Below, piece after piece: positions 1 through 12,189 of a stretch of 64,000 nucleotides of DNA (positions within the stretch are counted from its first letter, which is position 1; every line of letters begins with the position of its first letter). The notes under the pieces are model-generated. The model searched no databases, was not told the DNA's origin, and saw nothing but the letters and a program-made list of their open reading frames with translations. The position numbers were made by a program, and so were the translations under genes. The stretch comes from Gnetum montanum (Eukaryota > Streptophyta > Gnetopsida > Gnetales > Gnetaceae): positions 532-64,531 of the forward strand of contig MNCI01002859.1 of NCBI GenBank assembly GCA_015680685.1, in the 5' to 3' direction.

Positions 1-2066
1 AATTCAAGATGTGTATGGCAAGCTGGAAATGAATGTCCATCATCCTTAGGATGGTTTAGGATTTAATTTTATTATTAATTTATATGTTATTATTTAGTTT
101 ATTTTAAGTCCTTAATAACATCATAATCATATGCCTTAGTTTGGACTAAACCATACACAATAAAGCTTGCACAATAAGAGGTCTTTCTCATGAGAGTAAT
201 ATGGTACTTTTTACATGAAACTAAAATTAACTCATAATCATTATGCCTTGAAGAAAGTAGGAAAGATCAAGAGGAAATGAAAAAAGGTGTGACACCAAGG
301 GGATTTGCATATTATTTGGATTTTCTTGATGCATCTTACTACTCCATCTATTTATGTCATTACTCATGTATTAATTTTAATGGAAGCATGTTTTCAAATA
401 AGTGTTATCTTAACAAGTCACTAGAAAGACATGTTACTCATGCTTGAAGATAGTCCTCTGGTAAGGAAAGAATAGTTACAAATTAATTAATTCAAAAAGA
501 AAATTAATTTCTGGGGTACCATTGAAAAGACATGTTACCCATGCTTGAAGGTAGGATAATTTTAAGAATTCCAATGGTCTCTTGGACTAGTCTTATTGTG
601 TGACTGAAAAGACTTGTTACCCATGTCATTACTCATGTATTAATTTTAATGGAAGCATGTTTTCAAATAAGTGTTGTCTTAACAAGTCACTAGAAAGACA
701 TGTTACTCATGCTTGAAGATAGTCCTCTAGTAAGGAAAGCATAGTTACAAATTAATTAATTCAAAAAGAAAATTAATTTCTGGGATACCATTGAAAAGAC
801 ATGTTACCCATGCTTGAAGGTAGGATAATTTTAAGAATTCCAAAGGTCTCTTGGACTAGTCTTATTGTGCGACTGAAAAGACTTGTTACCCATGCCTGAA
901 GGTACTTCTCTGGTGAGATTAGCATTGGATATGGGACTCGAAAGAAATGTTACCCATGCCTAAAGTCACCCCTCTAACTAGTGACCACATTTTCTTAAAA
1001 GTATAATGTTTAATGAATTAATTAATCAAAACTACTTTCTTCTTTTCCTTTTTTTGAGTAGTGATTTTTTCATATGGTTGTGGAGGTCCTATGATGATAA
1101 ATTAGGAATGATGTTATGTGGTATCACTAGCAAAGGTATGGACTTGGTCTAAAACTTGGACATATAGGTATGATAATCATCTTAATCACAATTGTTACAA
1201 TAACCTATTGTAGACATGGTAAGATATCCCACATTCCAATCTCTATAATCCCTTCTCATCCCATTATTCACATCACTACTGGATGTAATTATGTGCCTAA
1301 TGGTTTTGTATAGTATGCTATAGGATCCTAATAAATGGAGTTCTATGTTGTTTGAAACAAAGACATGATCTACATATAACTTCTAAGGTACCCATAGATA
1401 TCTCTAGAAGTGATTATGTAAGGATATCATGGCAAGAGCCTACTTTGAGGAGGACCTACTTGCATGACTTTTATTGATCATGGCTCTATATCAAAATCTC
1501 ATATCTCTAAGGACATCATGGGTAACTTCTTAAAATTTATGCATGATTGTGGAACTACTTCTTATTAATTTTGATTAATTTCTAATGCTATTATATTGAA
1601 GTTGCCTCAAAGTTTAATATTTCTTGTTCATTTTAAAACTTCATCTTTTTCAACATTTTGATGCATTTGCAATGTCTTACAAATACATAGTTATTTGAAG
1701 AATTGTAAGCTTTTAGAGTTAAGCTCATTTGTTTTGGGGGCTAAGGATATAATTTTTGAAAATTTTATAACACCCATTTTCAAACATTATGGTAACTAAT
1801 AGTAAAAATAATCAAAATGACTCAAATAACTTAACGATTTTAGTTAGCTTGAAGCCTTAGAAATGTTATTTCACAATTACCTTAAGCCTAAATTCTTAAT
1901 TTTTTTAAATTTTAAGATAACCAAGAATTAAAAAAGGCATTAATCATTTAGGAAAATATTTCCAAAACGAACATTGATTCTTTGATAATTGCAAATGATG
2001 CTTAAATGAATGCCTAAGGCCAAAGGTTTTTTGCAAGGCAAAGAAAAGAGGCCAAGAGAAGGATAG
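1..2066 (+). mobile_element. Diverged internal spacer of an Athila-like (family B) retroelement
   Basis: This AT-rich stretch has no usable reading frame. Two short similarities place it. The motif ATGTTACCCATGCCTAAAG near 948, followed by a CCTCTAACTA-like string, matches the reverse complement of the B1 spacer around 16150-16210. The stretch at about 1135-1260 (a GGACTTGGTCT string, then CCAATCTCTATAATCCCTTC) resembles the B2 spacer at 58860-59035. In both relatives this sequence lies between integrase or gag and the extra ORF, so the fragment is probably the same spacer in plus orientation. No LTR boundary is visible. T1 was inserted at its right edge. The assignment rests on reading by eye. 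Confidence 0.4.
354..891. repeat. 269-bp tandem duplication (two copies)
   Basis: Copy 1 spans 354-622 and copy 2 spans 623-891. They are offset by exactly 269 bases and differ by only a few substitutions (for example GTGTTATC against GTGTTGTC). Inside each copy a shorter motif, GAAAAGACATGTTACCCATG, recurs at intervals of about 80-95 bases and continues once or twice beyond the second copy to about 960. Confidence 0.85.
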
Positions 2067-2071
2067 AGGAG
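2067..2071. repeat. Target-site duplication of T1, left copy (AGGAG)
   Basis: AGGAG sits directly before the TGAAACACC start of the 5' LTR and is repeated exactly at 10993-10997 after the 3' LTR. Five base pairs is the usual duplication for plant Ty3/Gypsy integrases. Confidence 0.9.
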
Positions 2072-3599
2072 TGAAACACCACAAAATTTTGGCCTAGTAC
2101 TTTCAGACATGATTCAAGTTAAGTCATGCAGCTACCCAAGCATGAGTACAGCTTGACCAAACTTGGATGCCTCCGAAGTAGCTCCCGATGGTTCATGATT
2201 CAACAGGCAAGGTACCCTTGGGGCCCATAGGAAATTGCACTATTTTTCAGCATTTAGAATCAAAGGTTTCAAGCTCAAAATACTTGGTCCTTGCTAAGTA
2301 CACTTTGGCTACATTTTCTTACGCGGCACAACGTAAGGCTCAGCGTCACCAACTTTTGAAGCCCCGAAACAGAGTCAAAACAGGCTGAAACTGAGCACAA
2401 GGACCCTCCATGACCTCCACTAATGGTAACCCAAGGTCCCTAGCCTTTAGAATCTTGATTTTGGACTAAAAAATACACTATTTTCACTGGTTACACTTAG
2501 CTCACGCCCAGCTCACACCTGGCTTGGTTACGCTCAACTCATGCCCAGGTCATGCTAGAGTCACTCTGATAGTGTGAGCTCAGCGTGAGCTACCAAAAGT
2601 GATCCAAAAACTTTTGAACACATGTTGAAGACACGCTAGGGAAAGATCAACTGACACTGATAGCCTCGATGAAACAAAAAACATCTTGAACAGTCACAGA
2701 ACCACTCAAATCAAGGTCCTGTAGCAGTTGATTCAAGAGACAATCCAAGTTCAAGAAAGCCAAAGTTAAATTTCAAATTCATTGTAAGATTCACAATTTG
2801 TGAATTTTCCAAACTCTTACGCTACGTCCATGAGCGTAAGCTAGCTTGCGTTGTAAGACAGGGTGCACCTGGTCTAGAACGTAATTGCCCACATACACCT
2901 GTCACGCGATCTGTTTTCCTTGCATCTCGCAGCCGCTGATCTCATTCATTCCTACGCCTAGAAAACATAGATAAATACCTTGTTCATTGAGAGAAAGGAA
3001 GGGGGTTGGGGATTTGATTGGAAAAATTCAAGGTAGGAAAATAAGCAATCTTGAGCCCAGACGCACGTGACTCCCAGCACCGATAAACACCTTGCATCGG
3101 GGCTTAATGTTCAACTTGCAATGCAACTACGTTTTGACTGGTACACTTTTCATTGATTAATGCAACATTGTTCATTATTTTCCATCCATTGTCCAATTTT
3201 GATTTGCTTTTTTGCATTTTCTATTCCATTACATGTTCCTTCATGCATCTTGTTTACATTTACATTCGTTACATTTGATTTTGCTTCATTACACTCATTA
3301 CATTTTGTTATGCTCATTACATTTCATTACGCTTCGTTACTCTTTTTACGTTACATTATTTTCTTTGTTTTACGTTACATTATTTTCTTTGTTTTACATT
3401 TGTAATGATAACCCCAATGCAGGCAACAACGTATGCTTAGGGAAGTCCTTGATTGATCTGTGCGTAGACCATCCAAGGCACTCTACCTTCATTTTTTTCT
3501 AGCTTGCCCTTGCGCGAAGGCAGGGTCATCTATATTTCTCCAAAGGTCTTTTGGTATTCATTTTCCTCCAACCTTACGCTGATGATTTTGGACAGTATA
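2072..3599 (+). repeat. T1 5' LTR
   Basis: It matches 9463-10992 along its whole length. The start TGAAACACCACAAAATT is shared with T2 and T3. A weak TATA-like AGATAAATA lies near 2969-2977. The R/U5 part (about 3150-3400) is rich in iterated TTACRYTCATTAC-type strings. A hairpin with arms at 3480-3490 and 3516-3526 is conserved in the T2 and T3 LTRs. The last two bases read TA instead of CA, a single transition. Confidence 0.9.
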
Positions 3600-3604
3600 G
3601 AAAT

Positions 3605-3622
3605 TGGCCCTAGAAGGAGGGC
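3605..3622 (+). promoter_or_regulatory. T1 primer-binding site
   Basis: TGGCCCTAGAAGGAGGGC lies five bases after the LTR end. T2 has TGGTGCTAGAAGGAGTGC at the same place. The leading TGG fits pairing to a tRNA 3' CCA end. I could not assign the tRNA. Confidence 0.75.
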
Positions 3623-3711
3623 CTTTGCTTACCGTTTGACAAAACCTTAGTAGCCCCACAGTTCAAAACGTTGCACTAATTAAGCACTAAAACCAAAACC
3701 CTCGTTTACGC

Positions 3712-4290
3712 TAAACCTATTCATGCTAAGCTTGCTCACGTTGCAGATTTACTCACGCTGAGAGTAGTTATGCATGCTGAGCTTGGTTACACTAAGACCA
3801 GTTAGGCATGTTGAGCTTGGTTATGTTGAGACCAGTTACTCACGCTGCAGTTGCTCACACTGCAGTTTACTCATGCTGCAGTTTACTCATGCTGTAGTTT
3901 ACTCATGCTATAGTTTCTCACACTGCAGTTTAATCACACAGCAGTTTACTCATGCTGCAGTTGCTCACGCTGTAGTTTACTCACGCTATAGTTGCTCACG
4001 CCACAGTTGCTCATGTTGTAGTTTCTCACGCTATAGTTTACTCACCCTGCAGTTGCTCACACTGCCATGTTCTTATGTTGGACACTTAGACAAATTTTCA
4101 GTGTTCACACGCTGCCAAGTTCTTATGCTGGACACTTAGAAAATTTTTGACAACTTAAATTTCACATGCTATAGTTTTGCACACGTTGCATACCGCACAC
4201 ACTTGACACGCAGCACACACTACACACTAGTCATGCTGCACACTTAGCCCTAACCATACATTGCACACACTGCACACATAGCCTGAAACA
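3712..4290 (+). repeat. Iterated CACGCTGCAG leader array (T1)
   Basis: Between the primer-binding site and gag, a unit of about 15 bases of the form TTACTCATGCTGCAGT or TTGCTCACGCTGCAGT is repeated about 16 times, densest at 3836-4075. Looser ACACTTGACACG-type units continue to about 4290. T2 has an equivalent array built on TTTTACGCTG in the same position. The short in-frame translations across it are by-products of the repeat. Confidence 0.8.
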
Positions 4291-4339
4291 CACTTGACAC
4301 TTGTTAGCTAGCCCATATGCTACCCCGTCACACATCACC

Positions 4340-7300
4340 ATGGAGTCATTTCAGAACTCTAACGAATGCACCTTCATAATCCTCACATAAGAATAGTACA
4401 ACTTTATCTGTGTGAAGATTCATGCCAACCTTCCCCTTGACACCATAGAATAGGGGGCAAAATGAAACTTCGAGTGCATATACATGGGAGCTCATGAATT
4501 CGTTCCCTCTTTATATGACATCATCCCCCTTTCTGAGCCTTACCACTAACTCATCTCTCAGCTCCTTCTGGTGAGGAGCCAAAACACATGGCGACCCATT
4601 GAGGAGCCCCAAAACTAAGACTAGGAAGATGACTTCAGGGCACAATCTAAACATGAGGATTCATATTACACCCTCACTTCCCATGCCTACGTGAACCCAT
4701 CATTCCACCCTTGCATGGGATAGATGGCCACTCACCAAGTATCAATGAGCACACAAGCACTAGTATCCCAATGGAGATTACCCACGTCCATCTCCACCCA
4801 GTACATACCACATGTGCAAACACATAGAGCCCCTTTCATCACCGTAGCTCCGCACATCCAGGGTGTCACTGCACAGTTTGTGACTAGGCAAGGAATCATA
4901 CCCCTTGTTCAACAACCCACTCACTTAAATGTACCACACCCCGCAACCACAACTCTAAATGTTACTCCAAAGCAACAAATGACAACCCAACAATCTCCCC
5001 AACCAACTGATCTGCCTACCATTGAAGAATGGGAAGAAGCCAAACAAATGATGCAAGCATTAGCTGAAGAGGTAAAGCACCTCAAAATAGCAAACATTTA
5101 ACAAGTTAAAGTTCTGGACTTCTACCAAGATGATCCAATTAGCTCTTCAGTGCCATCGTTAGCTTTACCCAAGGGAATCACACTCCCACAGTTAGCCAAG
5201 TACAACGGTAAGGAAGACTCAAATGCTCACTTGGTAACATTTCGATTAGAGACCCTATTGCTTTAAGCTTGGCCCCATGCAATCCTACGTGTGTTTTCCA
5301 TGTTCCTAATAGACAGTGCCTTAGACTAGTACCGAGTCCTATCATGTAACTCCATAGCTTCTCTTGAGGATCTGTTACACTAGTTCGTTACTAGGTTTAA
5401 GTACAACCTGAAGCCTGAAGCAACACTAGACACTTTGATACAGGTGAAACAAGCATCACTTGAGCCTATATAGAAGTTCATCCAACGATGGAGTGTAGCC
5501 CTTAATGAACTTCATGAGCCCATCCCTGAAACATATTTGCTTACGATTCTAAAAGAAGTTGTGAATGACTTTATTAAGTCAAAACTGTACTACCTAAGCG
5601 CTCAAATGTTCAGCCAAGCCTTCACGTAGATCAAGAACATTGAATAAGCTGCACAAACCAGTAATGATCCTGCCTATGTGGCTTACAAGAACCAACACAT
5701 TGCCAAACAATAGAAAACAACAGAAACTATAGCTGCAAGCACAAAAACAACAAACACCAGTACCAACCTGCCTGCAAAAATAGGGGCCACCCCAAGGCCC
5801 AACTTTCAGCGCAAGGATCACTCTAAGTATACGCCGCTATCCATGAGACCCTTTGAACTACTAGAGCAACTTCTTAAAACCAGGAAAATTCAATACAAAC
5901 AAGTAGTAGAGAATGCCCGTCGAAGACACAACACGTACTGTGAGCTACTAAGGAACCCCACCTTAGTAGCGCCAAATGAACCCCTGGTCCCATGATACTT
6001 CAAGTTAGATCAATTCTTTCACTACCACTAGATGTTTGGCCATAATATTGACAACTGTCATGCCTTACAGGATGATCTTTAGACAATGATAGAATGGGGC
6101 CAACTCAACATCAACACCTTGAGTCAACCTAGCATAGATGATGCCTCCTATGTCATAAACTCCATTAGCATAGGAAGCAAACCCAAACTTGTGCGGCAAC
6201 CTTTCGTGATCCATGTGCCTCTCAGCAAGGGAATGATCCCCTCCACCTCCACAAGCAAGAGGCCTCCCATTGTCATATAGGTGCCACCTCGAGCACCTAC
6301 AAAACCTTTCATGGTCAAAGTACCACTGCACTCGTCCACTAAGATGTTAAACTAGCATGATGCACCAACCACAACTGCAAAGAAACCTTTCATCATCAAG
6401 GTACCACAACAAGCTAGTCAAACACCAATGACTCCTCCCAAACTACCATTTTTCATAAAGGTACCACCACGCGATAGCCCCTCACCTACCCAAAGCCCAA
6501 CTATGGGCAACATCTCAACCTCTTCTTCCTTAAAAGTCAACTTTGCCAACAACATGGGTAAGCTTACCAAATGGTTGCAGAAGAGGACAAACGAACAACG
6601 AACAACCTCCACAGCCGAAACAAAGCAACAATTGAACGCTGGGGCCCCTGCCCCTAATCTCAAGCAAACTAGGCCCAAGCCCTCTACTCAAGAGGCCCAT
6701 CCCTCAACCCACACGAAGGAAGCCAAATCCAACACAATGACCAACAACACAGACTTTGTAGCTGCACTAGCCTAGGTAAAACAAACACTCAAATAGAAGA
6801 ACACAATGATGAGCTTGTACGACCTGGTCATGACTTCAGCCGCTCACTGCGAAGCCTTGGCCTAAACATTAGCATCCATTGCTATTACGGAGGACATCCC
6901 CACAAATGAGAAATCCATCTGTGCAATGATTTTGCAATACACACGACAAGGATTGGGTTCAAACACCTTAGCCTTCCGTGACAATGTAGTTAAAGTTAAC
7001 CCCGAATGAGGGAAGGTCACAATAGCTCCATTGTTGATTAGCATACGTGTTGGGCAATGTATCATTCGTAGAGTGCACATTGACGATGGTGCAGCAACAA
7101 ACGTAGCTTTATACTCCGTCATCGACAAACTTAGCATGGTAGACGAGATCATGCCAATGAAAACCACATGTGTAAAATTCTTTAACAGATCACATGTCAT
7201 AGTTAAAGGCACAATCAACTTAGCCTTTGTGGTAGGAGAACAATTCCCCACCAGTGCAGAGTTCACTATCGTAGAAGAGATGCCAAGTTTCAACATGATT

Positions 7301-7519
7301 CTTAGCAAATCTTGGCTAGCCCAACAACGGGCCATTTCCTCACCGATACCTCAAGAAATCTACCTTCTATACGAAGGTGGACAAGTCATCATACATAGCG
7401 ATAACACTCCCTTTCAAGCCATCCACAACATAGACATGTCACAAGTCTTGAAAGAAGAGTCTCCTGATGCAACACCCACGACAACAAACACAACACCCAT
7501 AGCTAAAACCCTCGAATGA
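4340..7519 (+). pseudogene. gag-pro: T1 gag-protease pseudogene
   Basis: The capsid precursor and aspartic protease of a Tat-like element lie in one frame. The chosen start, ATG 4340, aligns with the region of T2 gag just upstream of its YNFICIKI motif. Visible in order are the LPKGI and PHAILRVF capsid motifs (about 5160-5320), FKYNLKP, and KFIQRW-type helices. A zinc-knuckle-like HYHxxFGHxxDNC follows near 6020-6060, then repeated PFVIxVP motifs (6190-6480). The protease has IDDGAATN (about 7080) and ends with the flap and ILSKSWLAQ. The frame holds from 4340 to 7519 without an indel but carries many stops, mostly TAG where T2 has Gln (or Trp at LDWY). Two TAGs are shared with T2. It cannot make protein as read. 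Confidence 0.88.
6190..6480 (+). repeat. Repeated PFVIxVP peptide motif in the T1 gag-protease linker
   Basis: The translation shows about five iterations of P-(F/P)-(V/I/M)-(V/I)-x-V-P: KPFVIHVP-like, RPPIVI, KPFMVKVP, KPFIIKVP and LPFFIKVP. They are spaced 20-35 residues apart. T2 has the same motif at 27397-27790, so the pattern is a family property and not a chance low-complexity run. Confidence 0.7.
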
Positions 7520-7735
7520 GTGGTAAAAACCGAAAGTCTTCAAGAGCAACCAAAACCTAGCATGCCTCCTAAACCACGTTTGGCTAGGAAACAACCATAC
7601 AATCAGGGCTTCCCTATGGCCAAAAACAAGTCTGATACTCGCCCACCCTTCAGCTTTATTTGTTGTGCATATGTCACCTTCGTTTGCATTGTACTAGCTT
7701 ATGCATTTACATGTGGCTTGAAAAGGCCTTAAACT

Positions 7736-8245
7736 AACACACGGCCCGGTATAGCTTTAAATTGCCACACACGGCCCAAAAAGGCCCTAAACTTCTACCT
7801 TTCACATTGTTTTCTATTTTTCTTATGCATTTAGGTTTTTTTTTAGCAATTACTATTTGACATTGTGTTCTCTAGTTTCTTCTTTTGTAGGATCACCTAG
7901 ATGTACGTGCATGCATCCACAGACAATGCTGACATCATGACCTAAAACTGATACCATTGAGCAGTCCTGGAGCTATGACTTAAAACTAGCACCACAGAAC
8001 ATCCTAACATCATGAAGGTAAACTGACACCACAGAGCTCTGTCCGACAAAACACTAAACAACCACACACATTCACCAAAGTCTGCTAAGACTATAAACTA
8101 GCTAGCCTCTCCATAGTCTGCTATGACTATAAACTAGCATTGCACCATCCACTACGATGATAAACTAGCAATGTCCAAAGGATTATGACGTGAAACTAAT
8201 CCACAACAGTCTGCAAAGACTATAAATTGGTGGCATCATCAACAA
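7736..8245 (+). repeat. Degenerate ATGACnnTAAACTR repeats (T1)
   Basis: Units such as GCCCGGTATAGCTTTAAATTGCC (7743-7765) and GACTATAAACTAGC (8088-8145) recur every 25-40 bases, with a break at about 7800-7920. The first block matches T2 sequence after the protease. The second matches T2 sequence after integrase. The pol deletion in T1 therefore falls between the two blocks. Confidence 0.7.
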
Positions 8246-9462
8246 CTTGGTGTCATTTGGAAAGGTATGCTACCGTGATTGACTGTGCGGGTTCAACAAG
8301 GACCTGTCACTTGATTTGTGATATGGATCAGGGTGAAACTGAATGCTGTTCAAAGATTTTGTTTGCCTTGAAATTCTACAAGGAGGCTACATTTCATTAG
8401 CTACATTCAAGTTTAAACTGCTAAGCTAACTATTCCATTTGTGGTTTTCTTGTCCCCTTGGAGTGGCGTTTGCAGGATGACACACTTGAGGCATTCATGT
8501 AGAGATGCATTCCATCGTGACGATGAGGTATCACATTCTTCCTAATGCCCATAGCTGGGTTAACCAATCCGTTCATGAGTACATTTCCAACTCCTGATGC
8601 ATTCCCCATTCATCATCATGATCCTTTTACCCTACTCAATTATAGTCCCTTGATACAAAATCCATCCCAAAACTCTTGATGCACCATTGTCCACCCTGAT
8701 TCCTTAAGCAGTTGCAACACAAAACACAACACACAACACATGATACAAACGCAAAGTGCATGAGCATGAAAAGAAAAGAAGACAAACAAAAAAAAAAAAG
8801 AAAAAGAAAAAAAAAAGAGAAAAACAAAAAAAAAGAGAGAAAAACAAAAAAAAAGGAGAAAAATAAAAACAAGAAAAAGAGAGAGAAAAAAAGAAAAGAG
8901 AACAAAAAGAGAGTTAAAGAGAAAAATACATGGAAAAGGTCTCCATAACCCCGTGGACATCATAGACCAAAGATCATTGGCTCTTGTCATACAAGGCCCA
9001 GGAGAGAAGATAATTATATTGGGAAAACACTCATGCCACTAATGATCATGTTGCACATCATCACGTGGCTTTGGCTATTTACAACGGGCCCCCTTAAACA
9101 TAATACAAGGGTTCTGTTTCTCCAAAGAATGCACCTCCAATGTCTTGGTTCTAAGTCTGCTGAAAACCCAGCTATTGAGAAACACCAATAACACGACTTG
9201 CTCATGTGAGAACACACCTCTCCCAAAATTCTAGAAAACACTTCTAACCCTTGATCATCTTTTGATTTCCCCAGTCACAACCAATTCCCTTCCTTCCCTG
9301 AACTACACTTCCCCCAACCCAATGTACTTTTGAGCATGGTGCGATGACACCTGGCTAGGGGCCAATGGACAATGCTTGGTACTTGGTCATTCATGGTGTT
9401 TTGTACTTCTTTGTCGAAGCCTCTCGAGTAGATTCCTCCAGACGTCAACAAAGAGGAACCAA
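8246..9462 (+). other. T1 3' untranslated region with a purine tract and polypurine tract
   Basis: No gene is seen here. An A/G-only stretch of about 150 bases covers 8780-8935; its Lys/Glu-rich and reverse Phe-rich translations are artefacts of composition. The end at 9446-9462 (CAACAAAGAGGAACCAA) is the purine-rich primer site directly before the 3' LTR and matches T2 at 36996-37012. Confidence 0.7.
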
Positions 9463-10992
9463 TGAAACACCACAAAATTTTGGCCTAGTACTTTTAGATG
9501 TGATTCAAGTTAAGTCATGCAGCTACTCAAGCATGAGTATAGCATGAGAAAACTTGGCTGCCACCGAAACAACTCCCAATGGTTCACGATTCAATAGGCA
9601 AGGTCCCCTTGGGGTCCACAGGAAAATGCACCAATTTTTAGCATAAAAAATCAAAGGTTTCAAGCTCAAAATACTTGGTCTTCACTAAGTACACTTTGGC
9701 TACATTTTCTTACGCTACACAGCATAAGGCTCAGTGTCACCAACTTTTGGAGCCCCAAAACTGAGTCAAAATAGGCCGAAACTGAGCATAAGCACCTCCC
9801 ATGACCTCCACTAATGGTTACCCTAGGTCCATAGCCTTCAAAATTCTGATTTCAAACTAAAAAATGTAATGTTTTCACTAGTTACACTCAGCTCACACCT
9901 AGCTCACGCCCAGCTCATGCCTGGCTTGGTTACGCTCAACTCACACCTAGGTCATGCTAGAGTTACTCCGACAGTGTGAGCTAAGTGTGAGCTGCCAAAA
10001 GTGACCCAAAACCTTTCAAACACATGCTAAAGACATGCCAGGGCAAGATCAACTCACACTGATAGCCTCGATGAAACAAAAAACATCTGAAACAGTCACA
10101 GAACCACTCAAATCAAGGTCCAGCAGCAATCGATTCAAGAGACAATCCAAGTTTAAGCGAGCCGGAGTCAAATTTCAAATTCATTGTTAACGTTCATTGT
10201 AAGATTCAAAATTTGTAAATTTTCCAAGCTCTTACGCTGTATCCATGAGTGTAAGCTAACTTGCATTGTAAGAAAGGGTGCACTCGGTCTAGAACGTAAT
10301 TGCCCACGTACACCTGTCACGCGATCCATTTTCCTCGCATCTCGCAGCCGCCGATCTCATTCATTCCTATGCCCAGAAAAAATAGATAAATACCCTATTC
10401 ATTGAGAGAAAGAGAGGGAGTTGGGGATTTGATTGGCAAAATTCAAAGTAGGAAAACAAGCAATGCTGAGCCCAGACGCATGTGACTCCCTGTGCCTCTA
10501 ATCACCTCGCATCGGGGCTTAACATTCGACTTGCAACACAACTATCTTTTGACCGGTGCACTTTTCATTGATTAATGCAACATTGTTCATTATTTGCCAT
10601 CCATTGTTCAATTCTGATTTACTTTTCTACATTTTCTATTCAATTGCATGTTCCTTCGTGCATGCTATTTACATTTACATTTGTTACATTTGATTTCGCT
10701 TCGTTACGCTCATTACGTTTTGTTACGCTCATTACGTTTTGTTATGCTCAGTCACTTTTCTTTGTGTTACACCATTTTCTTTACTTCACGTTTCGTGATG
10801 ATAACCCCAATGCATGCAATAGCGTATGCTTGGGGAAGTCCTTGGTTGATCTGCATGTAGACCATCCAAGGCACTCTACCTTCATTTTTTTTTAGCTTGC
10901 CCTCACGTGAAAGCAGGATCATCTGTATCTCTCTAGAGGTCTTTTGGCGTTTGTTTTCCTCTAGCCTTATGCTGATGATTTTGGATAGTACA
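9463..10992 (+). repeat. T1 3' LTR
   Basis: This is the full-length partner of 2072-3599. It starts TGAAACACC, ends GTACA and is followed by the AGGAG duplication. It differs from the 5' copy mainly by C/T and G/A transitions. The R/U5 hairpin arms are at 10873-10883 and 10909-10919 and are weakened by G-to-A changes. Confidence 0.9.
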
Positions 10993-11049
10993 AGGAGGAC
11001 ATGCCCATGGATAAGTAGCAAAAAAATATTAATTTTTAAAAATCACATG

Positions 11050-11953
11050 TGATGAGCAGCGGGTATCCCTATGCTCAGCCATATGAATCAGTAAGCATTC
11101 ACGCGCGATTCTATCGAATTTCGTGGACTCCTCATCTTCCGGTACACTAACCTCAAGAAGGTGAACTTGTCCTAAAAGTCATTCATTGTCTTCCCAATTA
11201 CACTTGTGATACACAAAGGTATGGTTAAGTGTAATCGAGGCATATGATTTTTATTATTTTATGTTTTATGTTCTTGGTGCTTTAAAATAGAGAAATGAAG
11301 TAATTTAATAGATAATTTAATTTAACTAATTAATTAATCTCTAACGAATCCTAACATTAGTATCCAATTCCACTTTTTGTACACATCCCGAATGCATACA
11401 ACACTACTGGGCTACCAAGTGTTAAGTTCTACTAGGATTACCAAGTATTGTATGTTATGCTTGAAGTGGTTGTACTTATGTGTTTAATCTATTTAGCTTA
11501 ATTAATTAAGTAATTAGTTGAAGTCTAGTTTAGCTTAATTAATTGCATAATTAATAAAAATAGTAAATGTAGAAATAAATCATTAATCTATTTCAAGTAC
11601 TGCAAGGTTTGATCAAAAAGTTCATCTTTATTTCCGTTCACACTAGTGTGCTCATATACATTAGTGTTTGAATAAAGATCTGTACACTTTATGACTCCTA
11701 CTATAGGCACTTAGAGAAATATTCTAACTCTCAAATAACAAAACTACAATAGCTTTGCTATAACTATGACATGACTTGCCCATAAACATGGCTAGTAAGC
11801 ATGTATTTATAGACTTTATTGTGGATCTATGTCAACAAGACCTCATAAATGTAGCAAACGCTACGTTGACGTAGCCCCATCGATGAGGCAACACCATGTA
11901 GATGGGGTTGCATCGACAAGGGTCCATCAACATGACACTTTGACACTTCATCA
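11050..11953 (-). repeat. B1 3' LTR
   Basis: The LTR is bounded by TGATGA and TCATCA inverted ends. The next bases, TACCCCCA, are the complement of a TGGGGGTA polypurine end. It is related to the LTRs of B2 and B3. Only one B1 LTR lies in the window, so no element-specific pair can be compared. Confidence 0.85.
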
Positions 11954-12189
11954 TACCCCCACAACTAAATGAAAACTAGTTCTTAAGCTCTTTTACAAAA
12001 TTGGGAAGGTATGGGATTATTGACTAACTCTTGACATAACAAACTGACATAACAAAACTTAGTTCTTGAGTGTACAAATAAACATAATTATAAAACTTTG
12101 TGGTGTTCATTAGACAAATTTGAACACCATGACATGACTACTCAAAACTAGATAGCACATCCTCTGATGACATGAAGGTAGTTGAGAAG

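Larger units (their letters stand above)
2072..10992 (+). mobile_element. T1: complete non-autonomous Tat-like Ty3/Gypsy LTR retrotransposon (gag-protease only)
   Basis: Two LTRs of 1528 and 1530 bp start TGAAACACC and end in TA or CA. They are flanked by a perfect 5-bp target duplication AGGAG (2067-2071 and 10993-10997). A primer-binding site follows the first LTR and a purine-rich AACAAAGAGGAACC tract precedes the second. The interior holds an iterated leader, a decayed gag-protease frame and a 3' region collinear with that of T2. RT, RNase H and integrase are absent: the sequence passes from the post-protease repeats straight to the post-integrase repeats. This is the architecture of gag-only terminal-repeat retrotransposons. 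Movement would have needed enzymes supplied in trans, with T2-like elements as natural donors (inference). Confidence 0.92.

Noticed and set aside
3160-3502. Phe/His/Leu-rich frames resembling membrane segments
   Set aside because: They lie in the R/U5 region of the T1 LTR, are made of TTACRTT-type repeats, and recur in the 3' LTR.
6862-7335. 157-residue minus-strand frame
   Set aside because: It lies exactly opposite the T1 protease domain and has no recognisable motif.
7520-7732. 70-residue frame with a hydrophobic end after T1 protease
   Set aside because: It is a continuation of the gag-protease frame past a stop into the TTAAACT repeats. The apparent membrane segment is not found in T2.
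8712-8990. Lys/Glu-rich forward frame and Phe-rich reverse frames
   Set aside because: They are translations of an A/G-only tract in the T1 3' region, without start context, motifs or homologous frame in T2.
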